Translations under genes and position numbers: made by a program
Part shown: one piece after another, positions 56,235-64,000 of the stretch
How positions within the stretch are numbered: the first letter of the stretch is position 1
How the letters are laid out: every line of letters begins with the position of its first letter
NCBI GenBank assembly: GCA_020025715.1
Contig: JAHHRQ010000001.1
Location: 1-64,000 of the forward strand
Origin: Oscillospiraceae bacterium
GTDB lineage: Bacteria; Bacillota; Clostridia; Oscillospirales; Oscillospiraceae
Length of the DNA: 64,000 nt
Reading direction: 5' to 3'
Notes under the pieces: generated by a model
The model's database searches: none
What the model was told of the DNA's origin: nothing
Seen by the model: the letters and a program-made list of their open reading frames with translations, nothing else

Positions 56235-56953
56235 GTTGTCTGTCCTTTCTGTTGCTGTACATCAAAGTCTTTCTCGCCTGTGAGTCCTTCTCTGGCCAGC
56301 ATAGTATTCATAACTTTAATATCGGTTTCTATATCAAGTGCCTGATTTGCAAACAGAGAATCCAGCCGTCTCTGGAAGGCTGCGATAGCTTCATCCAGCA
56401 TGTCGGTGATGTTTTTCATGCTCTTATCCAGATTTTCACCCTGTATGCCCTGGGCGCTCATTCGGTCGTATGTATTAAGAAGCTTGATTGTAGTAGGGAG
56501 ATAATAATTCATAAACTTCTTAATCTGAGGAATATCAGAGGGGTCTTCAATAGCGTCCTGAGTTATTTTGTCAGTAATACGCATTATTTCATTTATTTTT
56601 GATCTGATTTCAGGGTTTTCAATGGTGGAATAAAGTCTGCCCATTTCGCTTAAAGCACGGTTGCCCTCTTCCAGAATGGGGTCAACCTCAGGACCGTAGC
56701 TCTTTTTCTCTACTTTTTCAACGGTGGAGCGGGTTTCCTCGGCGGCAGGCGCGGGATTTGCAGCGGCAGCGGCTTTCTTAGCCTTCCTGCGGGAAATTGC
56801 AGCAGCTATTGCAGCAGCGCCGGCGCTTACACCTAAGGTGCACAGAAGTCCCCAGACTCTGTGAGGCGGAAATATGAAGGATGATATTACCCATGTGATT
56901 GCAAAGGTGTAAAAGGGCGCCACACCCGAATTTTCTTTATTTGTTCTTGACAA
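56231..56953 (-). CDS. XpaC-like (5-bromo-4-chloroindolyl phosphate hydrolysis family) protein
   Basis: 240 residues from TTG 56953, eight bases after GGAGG; the TTG five codons upstream overlaps that site. Two close membrane segments (FYTFAITWVISSFIF, LLCTLGVSAGAAAIAAAI) are followed by an Ala-rich linker and a helical C-terminal domain (LYSTIENPEIRSKINEIMRITDKITQ, IKKFMNYYLPTTIKLLNTYDRM). The name comes from a Bacillus screen and no enzymatic role is established. It heads the XpaC-TelA-LemA-YbaK operon, with a clear sigma-A promoter. Confidence 0.88.
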   Translation of the reverse strand: MSRTNKENSGVAPFYTFAITWVISSFIFPPHRVWGLLCTLGVSAGAAAIAAAISRRKAKKAAAAANPAPAAEETRSTVEKVEKKSYGPEVDPILEEGNRALSEMGRLYSTIENPEIRSKINEIMRITDKITQDAIEDPSDIPQIKKFMNYYLPTTIKLLNTYDRMSAQGIQGENLDKSMKNITDMLDEAIAAFQRRLDSLFANQALDIETDIKVMNTMLAREGLTGEKDFDVQQQKGQTT

Positions 56954-56986
56954 GGCCTGTTCCTCCAAATATAATTTTACAGGGTT

Positions 56987-57015
56987 ATTTTATATCTAAA
57001 TAATGTTGCCGTCAA
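56987..57015 (-). promoter_or_regulatory. Promoter of the XpaC-TelA operon
   Basis: Reverse strand TTGACG (57010-57015), 17-bp spacer, TAAAAT (56987-56992). Confidence 0.82.
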
Positions 57016-57020
57016 GAGTC

Positions 57021-57050
57021 TTGCAAATCAATTATGTTTTGTAGTATAAT
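57021..57050 (+). promoter_or_regulatory. Promoter of rpe
   Basis: TTGCAA (57021-57026), 18-bp spacer, TATAAT (57045-57050); divergent from the XpaC promoter. Confidence 0.8.
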
Positions 57051-57091
57051 AAAAATGAAATATAGTTTCCAACCTTGAGAGGAGATACACC

Positions 57092-57745
57092 ATGGTCAAA
57101 ATAGCACCTTCAATTTTATCAGCAGATTTTGCCAATTTGGGCAGTGAAATAGAGGAAATTAAGAATGCCGGAGCTGATTATGTGCATTTCGACGTTATGG
57201 ACGGAGCCTTTGTTCCCAATATCTCCATCGGTATTCCCGTGCTCAAATCTGTACGCAAAAGCACAGACATGTTTATAGATGTACATCTCATGATTGAAAA
57301 GCCTGTGAGATATGTTAAGCAGTTCTGCTCCGCAGGAGCTGATCTTGTAAACTTCCACGTTGAGGCAGACAGTGAGGAAAACATCAAAGAGGCAATTTCC
57401 ATTGCAAAATCCATGGGCAAAAAGACCGGCGTTACCCTTAAACCCGGCACCCCTGCGGAGGCGGTTATGCCTTTCCTGCCTCTGGTTGATCTGGTGCTTA
57501 TTATGACGGTTGAACCCGGCTTCGGCGGACAGTCCTTCATGCATGATCAGCTTCCTAAAATGGAGGCTGTGAGAAAGATGATAGACGAGGTTAATCCTGC
57601 CTGCGAGCTTGAGGTAGACGGCGGCGTTGATGCAAATACAGCCCCATTATGCAAAAAATCCGGTGCAGATGTACTTGTTGCCGGAAGTGCCGTATTCGGC
57701 AAGGCAGACAGAGCTGCTGCCATTAAGGCTATAAAAGAAGCTTAA
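57092..57745 (+). CDS. rpe: Ribulose-phosphate 3-epimerase
   Basis: 217 residues, TIM barrel: KIAPSILSADFANLG, DYVHFDVMDGAFVPNISIG, DVHLMIEKP, NFHVEAD, LVLIMTVEPGFGGQSF and VDGGVDANTAP. Metal and acid residues (Asp in FDVMDG, His, Asp in EVDGGV) are intact. It interconverts ribulose-5-P and xylulose-5-P in the pentose phosphate pathway. In Bacillus it follows rsgA; here it precedes recR, 24 bp away. Confidence 0.97.
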   Translation: MVKIAPSILSADFANLGSEIEEIKNAGADYVHFDVMDGAFVPNISIGIPVLKSVRKSTDMFIDVHLMIEKPVRYVKQFCSAGADLVNFHVEADSEENIKEAISIAKSMGKKTGVTLKPGTPAEAVMPFLPLVDLVLIMTVEPGFGGQSFMHDQLPKMEAVRKMIDEVNPACELEVDGGVDANTAPLCKKSGADVLVAGSAVFGKADRAAAIKAIKEA

Positions 57746-57769
57746 TAAATATAATCTACGGAGTTTAGT

Positions 57770-58369
57770 ATGTCCTTTTTTCCTGCTACCCTTGAAAACC
57801 TTATAGATAAATTTGCGTCCCTGCCCGGTATCGGCAGGAAAAGTGCCCAGCGCCTTGCGTTTTATCTTCTCTCTTTGCCTGATAGTGAAGCTCAGGCTTT
57901 CGCAGACGCCGTTGTGGCGGCGAAAACAAATGTCCATTGCTGCAAGATCTGCCAGAACCTTACCGAGGGGGAAGTCTGCTCTATTTGCAGCAGCGACAGA
58001 CGGGACAGATCTACAATTTGCGTAGTTTCCGAGCCCAGAGATGTGCTGAGCATTGAACGGGGACATGAGTATAACGGCCTTTATCATGTGCTTCACGGTG
58101 TTCTTTCACCTATGAGCCATGTAGGCCCTGATGATATACGGATAAAAGAACTTTTGCAGCGCGTAGCAGACGACGAGGTTGAGGAGGTCATTATGGCCAC
58201 AAACCCCGACACTGAGGGTGAAGCTACCGCAATGTACATTTCCAGACTCCTTAAGCCCTTTAATATCAGGGTCACTCGCCTTGCCTACGGAATTCCGGTA
58301 GGCTCTAACCTTGAGTTTGCGGATGATGCTACCCTGAACAGAGCTATCGAGGGCAGAACAGAAATGTAA
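57770..58369 (+). CDS. recR: Recombination protein RecR
   Basis: 199 residues. A helix-hairpin-helix (LPGIGRKSAQRLAFYLL), a zinc finger (CCKICQNLTEGEVCSICSS) and a TOPRIM domain (ICVVSEPRDVLSIE, VIMATNPDTEGEATAMYI) with the C-terminal TRLAYGIPVGSNLEFADDATLNRAIEGR. RecR works with RecO/RecF to load RecA on gaps. Shares its transcript with rpe. Confidence 0.97.
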   Translation: MSFFPATLENLIDKFASLPGIGRKSAQRLAFYLLSLPDSEAQAFADAVVAAKTNVHCCKICQNLTEGEVCSICSSDRRDRSTICVVSEPRDVLSIERGHEYNGLYHVLHGVLSPMSHVGPDDIRIKELLQRVADDEVEEVIMATNPDTEGEATAMYISRLLKPFNIRVTRLAYGIPVGSNLEFADDATLNRAIEGRTEM

Positions 58370-58447
58370 TTTCCCCATTTGGGATCAATTTCCTGTGTTT
58401 TAAATTGGTTTAAAATTGCATTCAACGGTTAAACTTTCCATATACAT

Positions 58448-58473
58448 TTCCGCCTTTAGCATGCGGAATTTTA
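58448..58473 (+). terminator. Weak hairpin between recR and the RNase J gene
   Basis: TTCCGC/GCGGAA with a T-rich 3' flank (TTTTATT); partial terminator or attenuator. The remaining 58370-58583 spacer shows nothing else recognisable. Confidence 0.5.
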
Positions 58474-58583
58474 TTGCGCACTTGAGCCTCTTACAGCGGG
58501 GGCAGTTTTGGTGTGCTTAAATTCGGATTTTACCCGTGCAGGGTGTACATACAGGAATTTTATTATATAAGATTGGAGTAAAG

Positions 58584-60242
58584 ATGATATCTAAGTTGAA
58601 AATCATTCCCCTTGGCGGTTTAGGGGAAATCGGCAAAAACATGACCGCCATAGAGTACGGCAGCGACATTATTGTGATAGATTGCGGTATGGGCTTTCCT
58701 GATGAGGATATGTACGGTATAGACATTGTTCTGCCCGACATTACCTATCTCAAAAATAACGCATCCCGTATTCGCGGCATTATTCTTACCCACGGTCACG
58801 AGGACCATATCGGTGCCGTGCCATATGTGCTTAAAGAGATTGACGTTCCCATTTACACTCTGCCTCTTACAGCAGCACTGGTAGAGCTTAAACTTGAGGA
58901 GCATGACCTTCTTTATAACACTCAGATATTTACAAAGAAAGTTGGCTCTGTTTTCAGACTGGGCTGCTTTACTATTGAATTTATCCACGTTAACCACAGT
59001 ATTCCCGATGCTGTGGCTCTGGCAATTAAGACACCTCTTGGTACAATCATCCACACCGGTGACTTTAAGATTGACGTTACACCTATTTCCGGCGGCATGA
59101 CTGATCTTGCACGTCTGGGACAGCTGGGCAATGAAGGTGTTCTTGCCCTTATGAGTGACTCCACCAACACCGAAAAGCCCGGTCATTCCGACTCTGAGCG
59201 CAAGGTAGGGGAGAGCTTTGACAAGCTCTTTATGGGCTGCGACAAGCGTATTATTATTACTACTTTTGCATCCAACGTCCACAGACTCCAGCAGATTATA
59301 AATGTTGCGGCTAAATACAAGCGTAAAGTGGGCATTACCGGACGCAGCATGGAAAATGTTATTCGTGTTGCTATGGTTCTGGGATATATGGATATTCCCG
59401 ACAATGTGCTCATGGACATTGAAAAGCTCAATAAGCTGCCTAAAAATCAGGTAGTTATTATTTCTACCGGCAGTCAGGGCGAAAGCATGTCCGCTCTTTA
59501 CAGAATGGCTTTCTCTGAGCATAAGCAGATTAAGGTTGACGCAGGCGACAGAGTTATAATTTCCGCATCCGCAATTCCCGGAAACGAAAATATGATAAGC
59601 CGCGTTATTGATGAGCTGTTCCACAAGGGAGCAGAGGTCATATATGATAAGCATACTGACCTCCACGTGTCCGGCCACGCATCTCAGGAAGAACAGAAGA
59701 TGATGCTGGGCCTTGTTAAGCCCAAATACTTCATTCCTGTTCACGGTGAGCACAGAATGCTTGTAAAGCATGGTGAGCTTGGTAAGCTCATGGGCGTACA
59801 GCCTAAAAATGTGGTTATCGCAGAAAACGGCAAAGTAATTGAAATTACAAAGAAGAGCATTAAATGCACTGAAACCGTCCCCTCCGGAGCTGTGCTGGTT
59901 GACGGCAGCGGCGTTGGCGAAGTGGGCAGCGTTGTTCTGCGCGACAGACATAAGCTTGCCGAGGACGGTATGGTAGTTATTGTCATGCCTTATTCATCTG
60001 ATGACCACACTCTTATCGGTTCTCCCGAAATCGTCACCCGCGGCTTTATTTACGTTAAAGAAGCTGAGGAGCTTATGGAAGAACTTAAGAGAGTTACTCT
60101 TGAATCTGTTGACGCCTGCAAGGCTCAGCATATAAACGACTGGACAGGAATTAAAGCAAAGGTTAAAAACAATATATCCGGCTACCTTTATAAGACTACC
60201 GGCAGAAATCCCATGATCCTGCCTGTCATCTGCGAGATATGA
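58584..60242 (+). CDS. rnjA: Ribonuclease J
   Basis: 552 residues from ATG 58584, with TTGGAG upstream; earlier in-frame codons lie in the spacer. Beta-lactamase fold with LTHGHEDHIGAVPY (about 69-80; HxHxDH), THTGDFKID-like HTGDFKIDVTP, and beta-CASP motifs NVHRLQQIINVAAKYKR, STGSQGES, HVSGHASQEEQ and PVHGEHRML. Dual endo/5'-exoribonuclease for mRNA decay. Only one copy in this window; a rnjA/rnjB choice is not possible, the symbol is by default. Confidence 0.96.
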   Translation: MISKLKIIPLGGLGEIGKNMTAIEYGSDIIVIDCGMGFPDEDMYGIDIVLPDITYLKNNASRIRGIILTHGHEDHIGAVPYVLKEIDVPIYTLPLTAALVELKLEEHDLLYNTQIFTKKVGSVFRLGCFTIEFIHVNHSIPDAVALAIKTPLGTIIHTGDFKIDVTPISGGMTDLARLGQLGNEGVLALMSDSTNTEKPGHSDSERKVGESFDKLFMGCDKRIIITTFASNVHRLQQIINVAAKYKRKVGITGRSMENVIRVAMVLGYMDIPDNVLMDIEKLNKLPKNQVVIISTGSQGESMSALYRMAFSEHKQIKVDAGDRVIISASAIPGNENMISRVIDELFHKGAEVIYDKHTDLHVSGHASQEEQKMMLGLVKPKYFIPVHGEHRMLVKHGELGKLMGVQPKNVVIAENGKVIEITKKSIKCTETVPSGAVLVDGSGVGEVGSVVLRDRHKLAEDGMVVIVMPYSSDDHTLIGSPEIVTRGFIYVKEAEELMEELKRVTLESVDACKAQHINDWTGIKAKVKNNISGYLYKTTGRNPMILPVICEI

Positions 60243-60571
60243 ATATACAGATATTCGGAAAAGCCAAGTGCTTTGATACCAAAAAGGCGGAGCGCTATTT
60301 TAAAGAACGGCGCATAAAATATCAGTTTGTAGATGTGATCAAGTTCGGCATGAGCAGGGGAGAACTCCAGTCCGTAAAAAATGCTGTGGGCCTTGATAAT
60401 ATGGTGAACACAGAGGATGAGGACTACCCCATTTATAAATATCTTGCCTCAAATGAGGATAAGCTTCAAAAGCTTTTTGAGGTGCCGTATCTTATAAAAA
60501 CACCTATCGTGAGAAACGGAAAACAGGCTACCGTGGGCTATTGCCCTGAGGTCTGGAAAAACTGGGAATAA
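60239..60571 (+). CDS. ArsC/Spx-like thioredoxin-fold protein
   Basis: 110 residues. Thioredoxin-like fold of the ArsC/Spx group: MNIQIFGKAKCFDTKKAERYFKERRI (single Cys11), KFGMSRGELQSVKNAVG, and the cis-Pro loop TPIVRNGKQATVGY. It lacks the CxxC of Spx, so it resembles the YffB/ArsC side, whose members reduce arsenate or have unknown thiol roles. ATG overlaps the RNase J stop by 4 bp; transcription ends at the strong terminator that follows. Confidence 0.85.
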   Translation: MNIQIFGKAKCFDTKKAERYFKERRIKYQFVDVIKFGMSRGELQSVKNAVGLDNMVNTEDEDYPIYKYLASNEDKLQKLFEVPYLIKTPIVRNGKQATVGYCPEVWKNWE

Positions 60572-60606
60572 AAAATTGTACCCTTTATGGGTACAATTTT
60601 TTTATA
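60571..60606. terminator. Terminator after the ArsC/Spx-like gene
   Basis: AAAAATTGTACCC pairs with GGGTACAATTTTT (loop TTTAT); T-run follows. Confidence 0.92.
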
Positions 60607-60649
60607 TGAAGCTCAACTATCGGTTTAAAAATTCTAAACTGTTGCGTTA

Positions 60650-60678
60650 TTACAATATCTTTTCCTCAAAGCTATAAT
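60650..60678 (+). promoter_or_regulatory. Promoter of the XRE regulator
   Basis: TTACAA (60650-60655), 17-bp spacer, TATAAT (60673-60678). Confidence 0.75.
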
Positions 60679-60707
60679 TAAGACACCAAGAAAAAGGAGG
60701 AAAAAAC

Positions 60708-61511
60708 ATGGAAATCAAACTTGGAAAGAAAATCAGAAACCTGAGAAAAGAGAAAAATATATCTCAGGAGGTTCTGGCAGAGGCACTGGGCATCAGCTTT
60801 CAGGCTGTCAGCAAATGGGAAAACGAAAGTGCCATGCCGGATGTAGCTCTCATTCCAGCCATCGCTTCATACTTCGGCGTTTCCACTGATGAACTTTTCG
60901 ATTACAATGTTCTGGAAACAGAGAGAAAAGTCATGGAAATAGTGGATGAGGCCGCAAAGTGCCGGGATGAAGAGCCGGAAAGAGCAGAAAAAATTCTCAG
61001 AGCGGGATTAAAACAGTTCCCCGGCAATGGGATATTACTCAATAATCTGCTCTATACTATGCGCTCACCTGAACGAAGCGAGGAAGTCATCACTCTATGC
61101 AAAGCCCTTATTGATAATTACGAAGGCTATGCCATTGACGAGGAAATACGCTGCGACGCCATAAGAATTCTGGCTGAAACCTATGCTCAGATGGGACAGA
61201 AGAAGGCCGCGGAGGAAAGCCTTGAAAAGCTGCCGGAGATTTATTTTACAAAGCTGGGAAAAACAGCAGAGCTGCTGGACGGCGAAAAATCCCTGAATGC
61301 GGCGCAGTCTCAGCTTTGGCTCAGTTCAAATGAAACCCTGAAAATGCTTAAAATTATAAGCAATTACTGGGCGGAAAAAGGCGAGGAGGAAAAGGGAGAC
61401 AAATACATCCGCATTGCAAAAGGCATAGTTGAGGTTTTTAAAAGAGAGGAACCTGATTTTGAGAGTAATGATTACTATGCTCTGATGCGTGAAACAGCGG
61501 AGAATATATAA
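60708..61511 (+). CDS. XRE-family regulator with TPR-like C-terminus
   Basis: 267 residues behind GGAGGAAAAAAC. The N-terminal Cro/XRE helix-turn-helix (LGKKIRNLRKEKNISQEVLAEALG, then FQAVSKWENESAMPDVALIPAIASYFGVSTDELF) covers residues 5-65. The rest is a helical repeat domain (ILRAGLKQFPGNGILLNNLLYTMRS; IRCDAIRILAETYAQMGQKKAAEESLEKLP) that looks TPR-like and could bind a peptide or partner. Single gene with own promoter; the target is unknown. The neighbours (secG, RNase J) give no clue. Confidence 0.88.
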   Translation: MEIKLGKKIRNLRKEKNISQEVLAEALGISFQAVSKWENESAMPDVALIPAIASYFGVSTDELFDYNVLETERKVMEIVDEAAKCRDEEPERAEKILRAGLKQFPGNGILLNNLLYTMRSPERSEEVITLCKALIDNYEGYAIDEEIRCDAIRILAETYAQMGQKKAAEESLEKLPEIYFTKLGKTAELLDGEKSLNAAQSQLWLSSNETLKMLKIISNYWAEKGEEEKGDKYIRIAKGIVEVFKREEPDFESNDYYALMRETAENI

Positions 61512-61541
61512 AAAATCCCCCATACCGTTGGGTATGGGGGT
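61511..61541 (-). terminator. Terminator of secG, convergent with the XRE gene
   Basis: CCCCCATACC/GGTATGGGGG (61518-61527, 61532-61541) with TTTTTT on the reverse strand. Confidence 0.9.
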
Positions 61542-61556
61542 AAATTTATAAAAATG

Positions 61557-61793
61557 TTAAATCAGGTTCAGAACGAGAGTCAGCACAACGAAAGCCAGTG
61601 CGAACCACTTAGTAGCCTTTGCAAGCTTTGCATCCAGAGACTTAGCCTTGCTCTTAGAGAGGAAGGTGTCTGCGCCGCCGGCGATAGCACCGGAAAGACC
61701 TGCACTCTTACCGCTCTGCATTAAAACGATAACCAGAACAGCAAGACCGGATAAGACCTGAAGAACAGTGAAAACAATAGTAAGTGGAGACAT
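61557..61793 (-). CDS. secG: Preprotein translocase subunit SecG
   Basis: 78 residues with two membrane helices (IVFTVLQVLSGLAVLVIVLMQ and WFALAFVVLTLVLNLI) linked by the conserved loop SGKSAGLSGAIAGGADTFL. SecG helps SecYE/SecA move proteins across the membrane. Single gene. The ATG follows AAAGG by 8 bases; promoter on the reverse strand is strong. Confidence 0.96.
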   Translation of the reverse strand: MSPLTIVFTVLQVLSGLAVLVIVLMQSGKSAGLSGAIAGGADTFLSKSKAKSLDAKLAKATKWFALAFVVLTLVLNLI

Positions 61794-61842
61794 TTATTTC
61801 AATCCTTTCGATTATATACACTTTCACTTTTGTAGCCTTTGA

Positions 61843-61871
61843 AGTATAACACATGCAGGAACTTATTTCAA
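61843..61871 (-). promoter_or_regulatory. secG promoter
   Basis: Reverse strand TTGAAA (61866-61871), 17-bp spacer, TATACT (61843-61848). Confidence 0.85.
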
Positions 61872-61910
61872 GTGCTTTTTTGAAGAAATTACTCTATAAT
61901 GTGAAAGCGC

Positions 61911-61939
61911 TTGACATAAAACGCTATTTCGGCTAATAT
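61911..61939 (+). promoter_or_regulatory. Promoter of the pyridoxal kinase gene
   Basis: TTGACA (61911-61916), 17-bp spacer, TAATAT (61934-61939). Confidence 0.82.
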
Positions 61940-61971
61940 TTAGATTTGAAAGTTCGATTAAGGAGAAGATC

Positions 61972-62805
61972 ATGGCATATAAAAGAATTCTGACAATTCA
62001 AGACGTTTCCTGTCTGGGACAGTGCTCTCTGACAGTGGCTTTGCCTATTCTTTCCGCCTGCGGACATGAGACATGTATAATCCCGTCTGCTGTGCTGAGC
62101 ACTCATACAGGCGAGTTTAAGGGCTACACTTTCAGAGACTTAAGCGATGATATTCCGATGATCAGAAAACATTGGGAGCAGGAAAAAATCAGCTTTGACG
62201 CTATATATACAGGCTATCTGGGCAGTGCTCAGGAAGTGGGTTATGTGCTGGATATATTCAAAAGCCTGCTCAGACCCGAGGGGCTTATTGTGGTTGACCC
62301 CGCAATGGCTGATAACGGCAGACTTTATGCCGGATTTGATGAGCAGTATGTTAAAGCCATAAAAAATCTCTGCGCTGAGGCTGATGTACTTATTCCCAAT
62401 ATAACGGAAGCTGCCCTGCTTACCGGCAGAGAATACAGGGAACAGTATGACAGAGCATATGCGGAAGAGCTTATAGATGGCTTAAAGGCAATGGGTGCCT
62501 GTGATGTTGTGCTTACCGGTGTTGGTTTTGACGGCGAGCATACCGGAGTTATGGTGAGCAGCGCCAAGGGAACACAATATTATAAGCACCGTAAAATCGA
62601 GAGAACATGCCACGGTACAGGGGATATTTTTGCATCAGTATTTACGGGGGCATATTTAAGAGGCAGGGACATTTTTGAAGCGGCAAAAATTGCAGCTGAT
62701 TTCACCCTTACATCAATAAAAAATACCTTGGATGACCCGGAACACTGGTACGGAGTAAAATTTGAGACTGTTCTGCCGGAACTTATTAAAAGTCTTGAGA
62801 ATTGA
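61972..62805 (+). CDS. Pyridoxal/pyridoxamine kinase (PdxY/PdxK-like)
   Basis: 277 residues, ribokinase-like fold of the PdxK/PdxY type: RILTIQDVSCLGQCSLTVALPILS (N-terminal substrate loop), IYTGYLGSAQEVGYV, VVDPAMADNGRLY, IPNITEAALLTG and the anion hole CHGTGDIFASVF with the catalytic Asp. It phosphorylates vitamin B6 vitamers, the salvage route to PLP. The PLP enzymes at 27656 and 49558 need the cofactor, but there is no direct operon link. RBS AAGGAG is present. Confidence 0.9.
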   Translation: MAYKRILTIQDVSCLGQCSLTVALPILSACGHETCIIPSAVLSTHTGEFKGYTFRDLSDDIPMIRKHWEQEKISFDAIYTGYLGSAQEVGYVLDIFKSLLRPEGLIVVDPAMADNGRLYAGFDEQYVKAIKNLCAEADVLIPNITEAALLTGREYREQYDRAYAEELIDGLKAMGACDVVLTGVGFDGEHTGVMVSSAKGTQYYKHRKIERTCHGTGDIFASVFTGAYLRGRDIFEAAKIAADFTLTSIKNTLDDPEHWYGVKFETVLPELIKSLEN

Positions 62806-62814
62806 GTGATATCC

Positions 62815-62843
62815 TTGTTTTGCATTTAAACGAATGCTATAAT
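62815..62843 (+). promoter_or_regulatory. wecB promoter
   Basis: TTGTTT (62815-62820), 17-bp spacer, TATAAT (62838-62843). Confidence 0.8.
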
Positions 62844-62877
62844 ATGTAAAACACAAGTTGTTTCAATAGGAGATAAA

Positions 62878-64000
62878 ATGAAAATTAAAGTTATGAGCGT
62901 TTTCGGCACCCGGCCGGAAGCCAATAAGATGTGCCCTCTGGTTAAAGAACTTGAGAGCAGGGAAGAGATTGAGTCCATAGTATGCGTAACAGCGCAGCAC
63001 AGGGAAATGCTGGACCAGATGCTGGCGGCATTTGACGTAAAGCCCCAGTACGACCTGAATATTATGGAAAAAAAGCAGACTCTTTCCACCATTACAAGCA
63101 AAGCCATGCTGGGCCTTGAAGGCGTTTTAAACGAAGTCAGACCCGATATAGTTCTTGTCCACGGCGACACTACAACTACTTTCTCTGCGGCTCTTGCGGC
63201 TTTCTATAATCACGTTAAAATAGGCCATGTAGAAGCCGGTCTCAGAAGCTTTGATTTGCAGTCTCCTTACCCTGAGGAGGCAAACCGCCGCCTCGTTGGT
63301 GTTATGGCGGATATAAATTTCTCCCCCACAGAGAATAATGCCGAAAATCTACGGCGTGAAAATAATCAGGCTCCAATATTCATAACCGGTAATACTGCAA
63401 TAGACGCATTGAAGCTTACAGTAAAGCCGGACTATGTGTTTGAGAATGAAGCTCTCCGCGGCCTTGATTTTGCGGGAAAAAAGGTTATTGCAATAACAGC
63501 GCACCGCCGCGAAAACTACGGTGAGCCTATGGAAAATATTATGTCAGCTTTTAAGCATATAGCGGAAAATCACCCTGAAGTACAGCTTGTATATCCGGTG
63601 CATTTAAGCCCCTATGTGCAGGAAATCGCCCACAGACATCTGGACGGACTGAGCAATGTGCTCTTAATCGAACCCATAGGCGTTTCAGATATGCACAACC
63701 TTCTTTCACGTTCTTATTTTGTTATGACCGACTCCGGCGGACTTCAGGAGGAGGCTCCCGCTCTCGGAAAGCCGGTTCTTGTTCTCAGAAGAGAGACAGA
63801 GCGCCCTGAGGCAGTTGAGGCAGGAACTGTCCGTGTTATCGGTACAGAGCGGCAGACAATAATAGATGAAGCAGAAGAGCTTCTCAAAGGCGCTGAGCGC
63901 TATAACGCTATGGCACATGCAGTCAATCCCTACGGTGACGGATTTGCAAGCCGAAGAATAGTTGACGATCTGCTGTATTACTTCGGCCTCAGAGAAAAAC
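62878..64000 (+). CDS. wecB: UDP-N-acetylglucosamine 2-epimerase, truncated by window end
   Basis: The frame runs from ATG 62878 (AGGAG upstream) to the window end, about 374 codons, so few residues are missing. Motifs: MKIKVMSVFGTRPEANKM, VHGDTTTTF, HVEAGLRSFDLQSPYPEEANRR, ITAHRRENYGEPMENIM and TDSGGLQEEAPALGKPVLVL. It converts UDP-GlcNAc to UDP-ManNAc for cell-wall teichoic acid or capsule precursors. Downstream genes are outside the window. Confidence 0.95.
   Translation, partial: MKIKVMSVFGTRPEANKMCPLVKELESREEIESIVCVTAQHREMLDQMLAAFDVKPQYDLNIMEKKQTLSTITSKAMLGLEGVLNEVRPDIVLVHGDTTTTFSAALAAFYNHVKIGHVEAGLRSFDLQSPYPEEANRRLVGVMADINFSPTENNAENLRRENNQAPIFITGNTAIDALKLTVKPDYVFENEALRGLDFAGKKVIAITAHRRENYGEPMENIMSAFKHIAENHPEVQLVYPVHLSPYVQEIAHRHLDGLSNVLLIEPIGVSDMHNLLSRSYFVMTDSGGLQEEAPALGKPVLVLRRETERPEAVEAGTVRVIGTERQTIIDEAEELLKGAERYNAMAHAVNPYGDGFASRRIVDDLLYYFGLREK

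Noticed and set aside
58620..59951. A 443-codon reverse-strand open frame
   Set aside because: It is the antisense shadow of the RNase J gene, with a composition (Asn, His, Cys rich) typical of such frames and no ribosome site.

Overview
The window looks like a chromosome segment of an endospore-forming, low-to-mid GC Clostridia-type Firmicute, possibly a gut Oscillospiraceae/Ruminococcaceae-like lineage; the family is inference. Three things point there. The gene blocks are Firmicute-type (remA-gmk-rpoZ-priA-def-fmt-rsmB-rlmN-prpC-prkC-rsgA; cdaA-cdaR; RNase J; mini-RNase III). There are spore genes: a SpoVM-like micropeptide, a SipL-like SPOCS/LysM protein, and cotJ. Shine-Dalgarno sites are strong, TTG starts are frequent, and many promoters fit the sigma-A consensus with 17-bp spacing. 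No phage, insertion sequence or CRISPR array was seen.

Layout. 1-3.8 kb: 3' end of an FtsK/SpoIIIE translocase, mrnC, rqcH and an AI-2E family transporter. 4.0-6.2 kb: an AT-richer reverse-strand cassette (M29-like aminopeptidase, unknown 122-aa protein, ArsR/DUF2087 regulator, remnant of a P-loop kinase) with its own consensus promoter. 6.4-7.5 kb: PAP2 phosphatase and a small unknown protein. 7.7-14.4 kb: DNA repair and tRNA-modification operon uvrB-polA-rimI-tsaD-radC. 14.4-18 kb: three TGTTGATAA repeats, tRNA-Thr(CGT), then a lysine riboswitch controlling a three-gene amino acid ABC importer. 18-28.8 kb: TetR regulator, YbaK-type deacylase, uvrA, recD2, comFC, mreB, ispD, ispF, then a DUF3343 Se/S-carrier protein with a cysteine desulfurase.

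28.8-45 kb: a c-di-AMP operon (cdaA, cdaR, then an RseC-like protein, yicC, remA, gmk, rpoZ), a 77-nt hairpin, priA through rsgA, and a small spore-morphogenesis locus (50-aa membrane protein, SpoVM-like peptide, SipL-like protein). 45-53 kb: yebC, a Mn2+-type (yybP-ykoY) riboswitch in front of a Na/Pi-cotransporter/PhoU protein, RNase P RNA on the reverse strand, and murD, a methionine gamma-lyase-like enzyme and ligA. 53-57 kb, reverse strand: cotJC, a fused cotJA-cotJB gene, and an XpaC-TelA-LemA-YbaK operon. 57-64 kb: rpe, recR, an RNase J gene, an ArsC/Spx-like protein, an XRE regulator, secG, a pyridoxal kinase and a truncated wecB.

Most of the window is housekeeping. The parts most worth following up are the reverse-strand aminopeptidase cassette, the SpoVM/SipL locus with its unannotated small genes, the Mn2+-type riboswitch on an unexpected target, the Se/S-carrier pair, and the CotJA-CotJB fusion. 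Functions are read from sequence motifs and gene order; no database search was possible.
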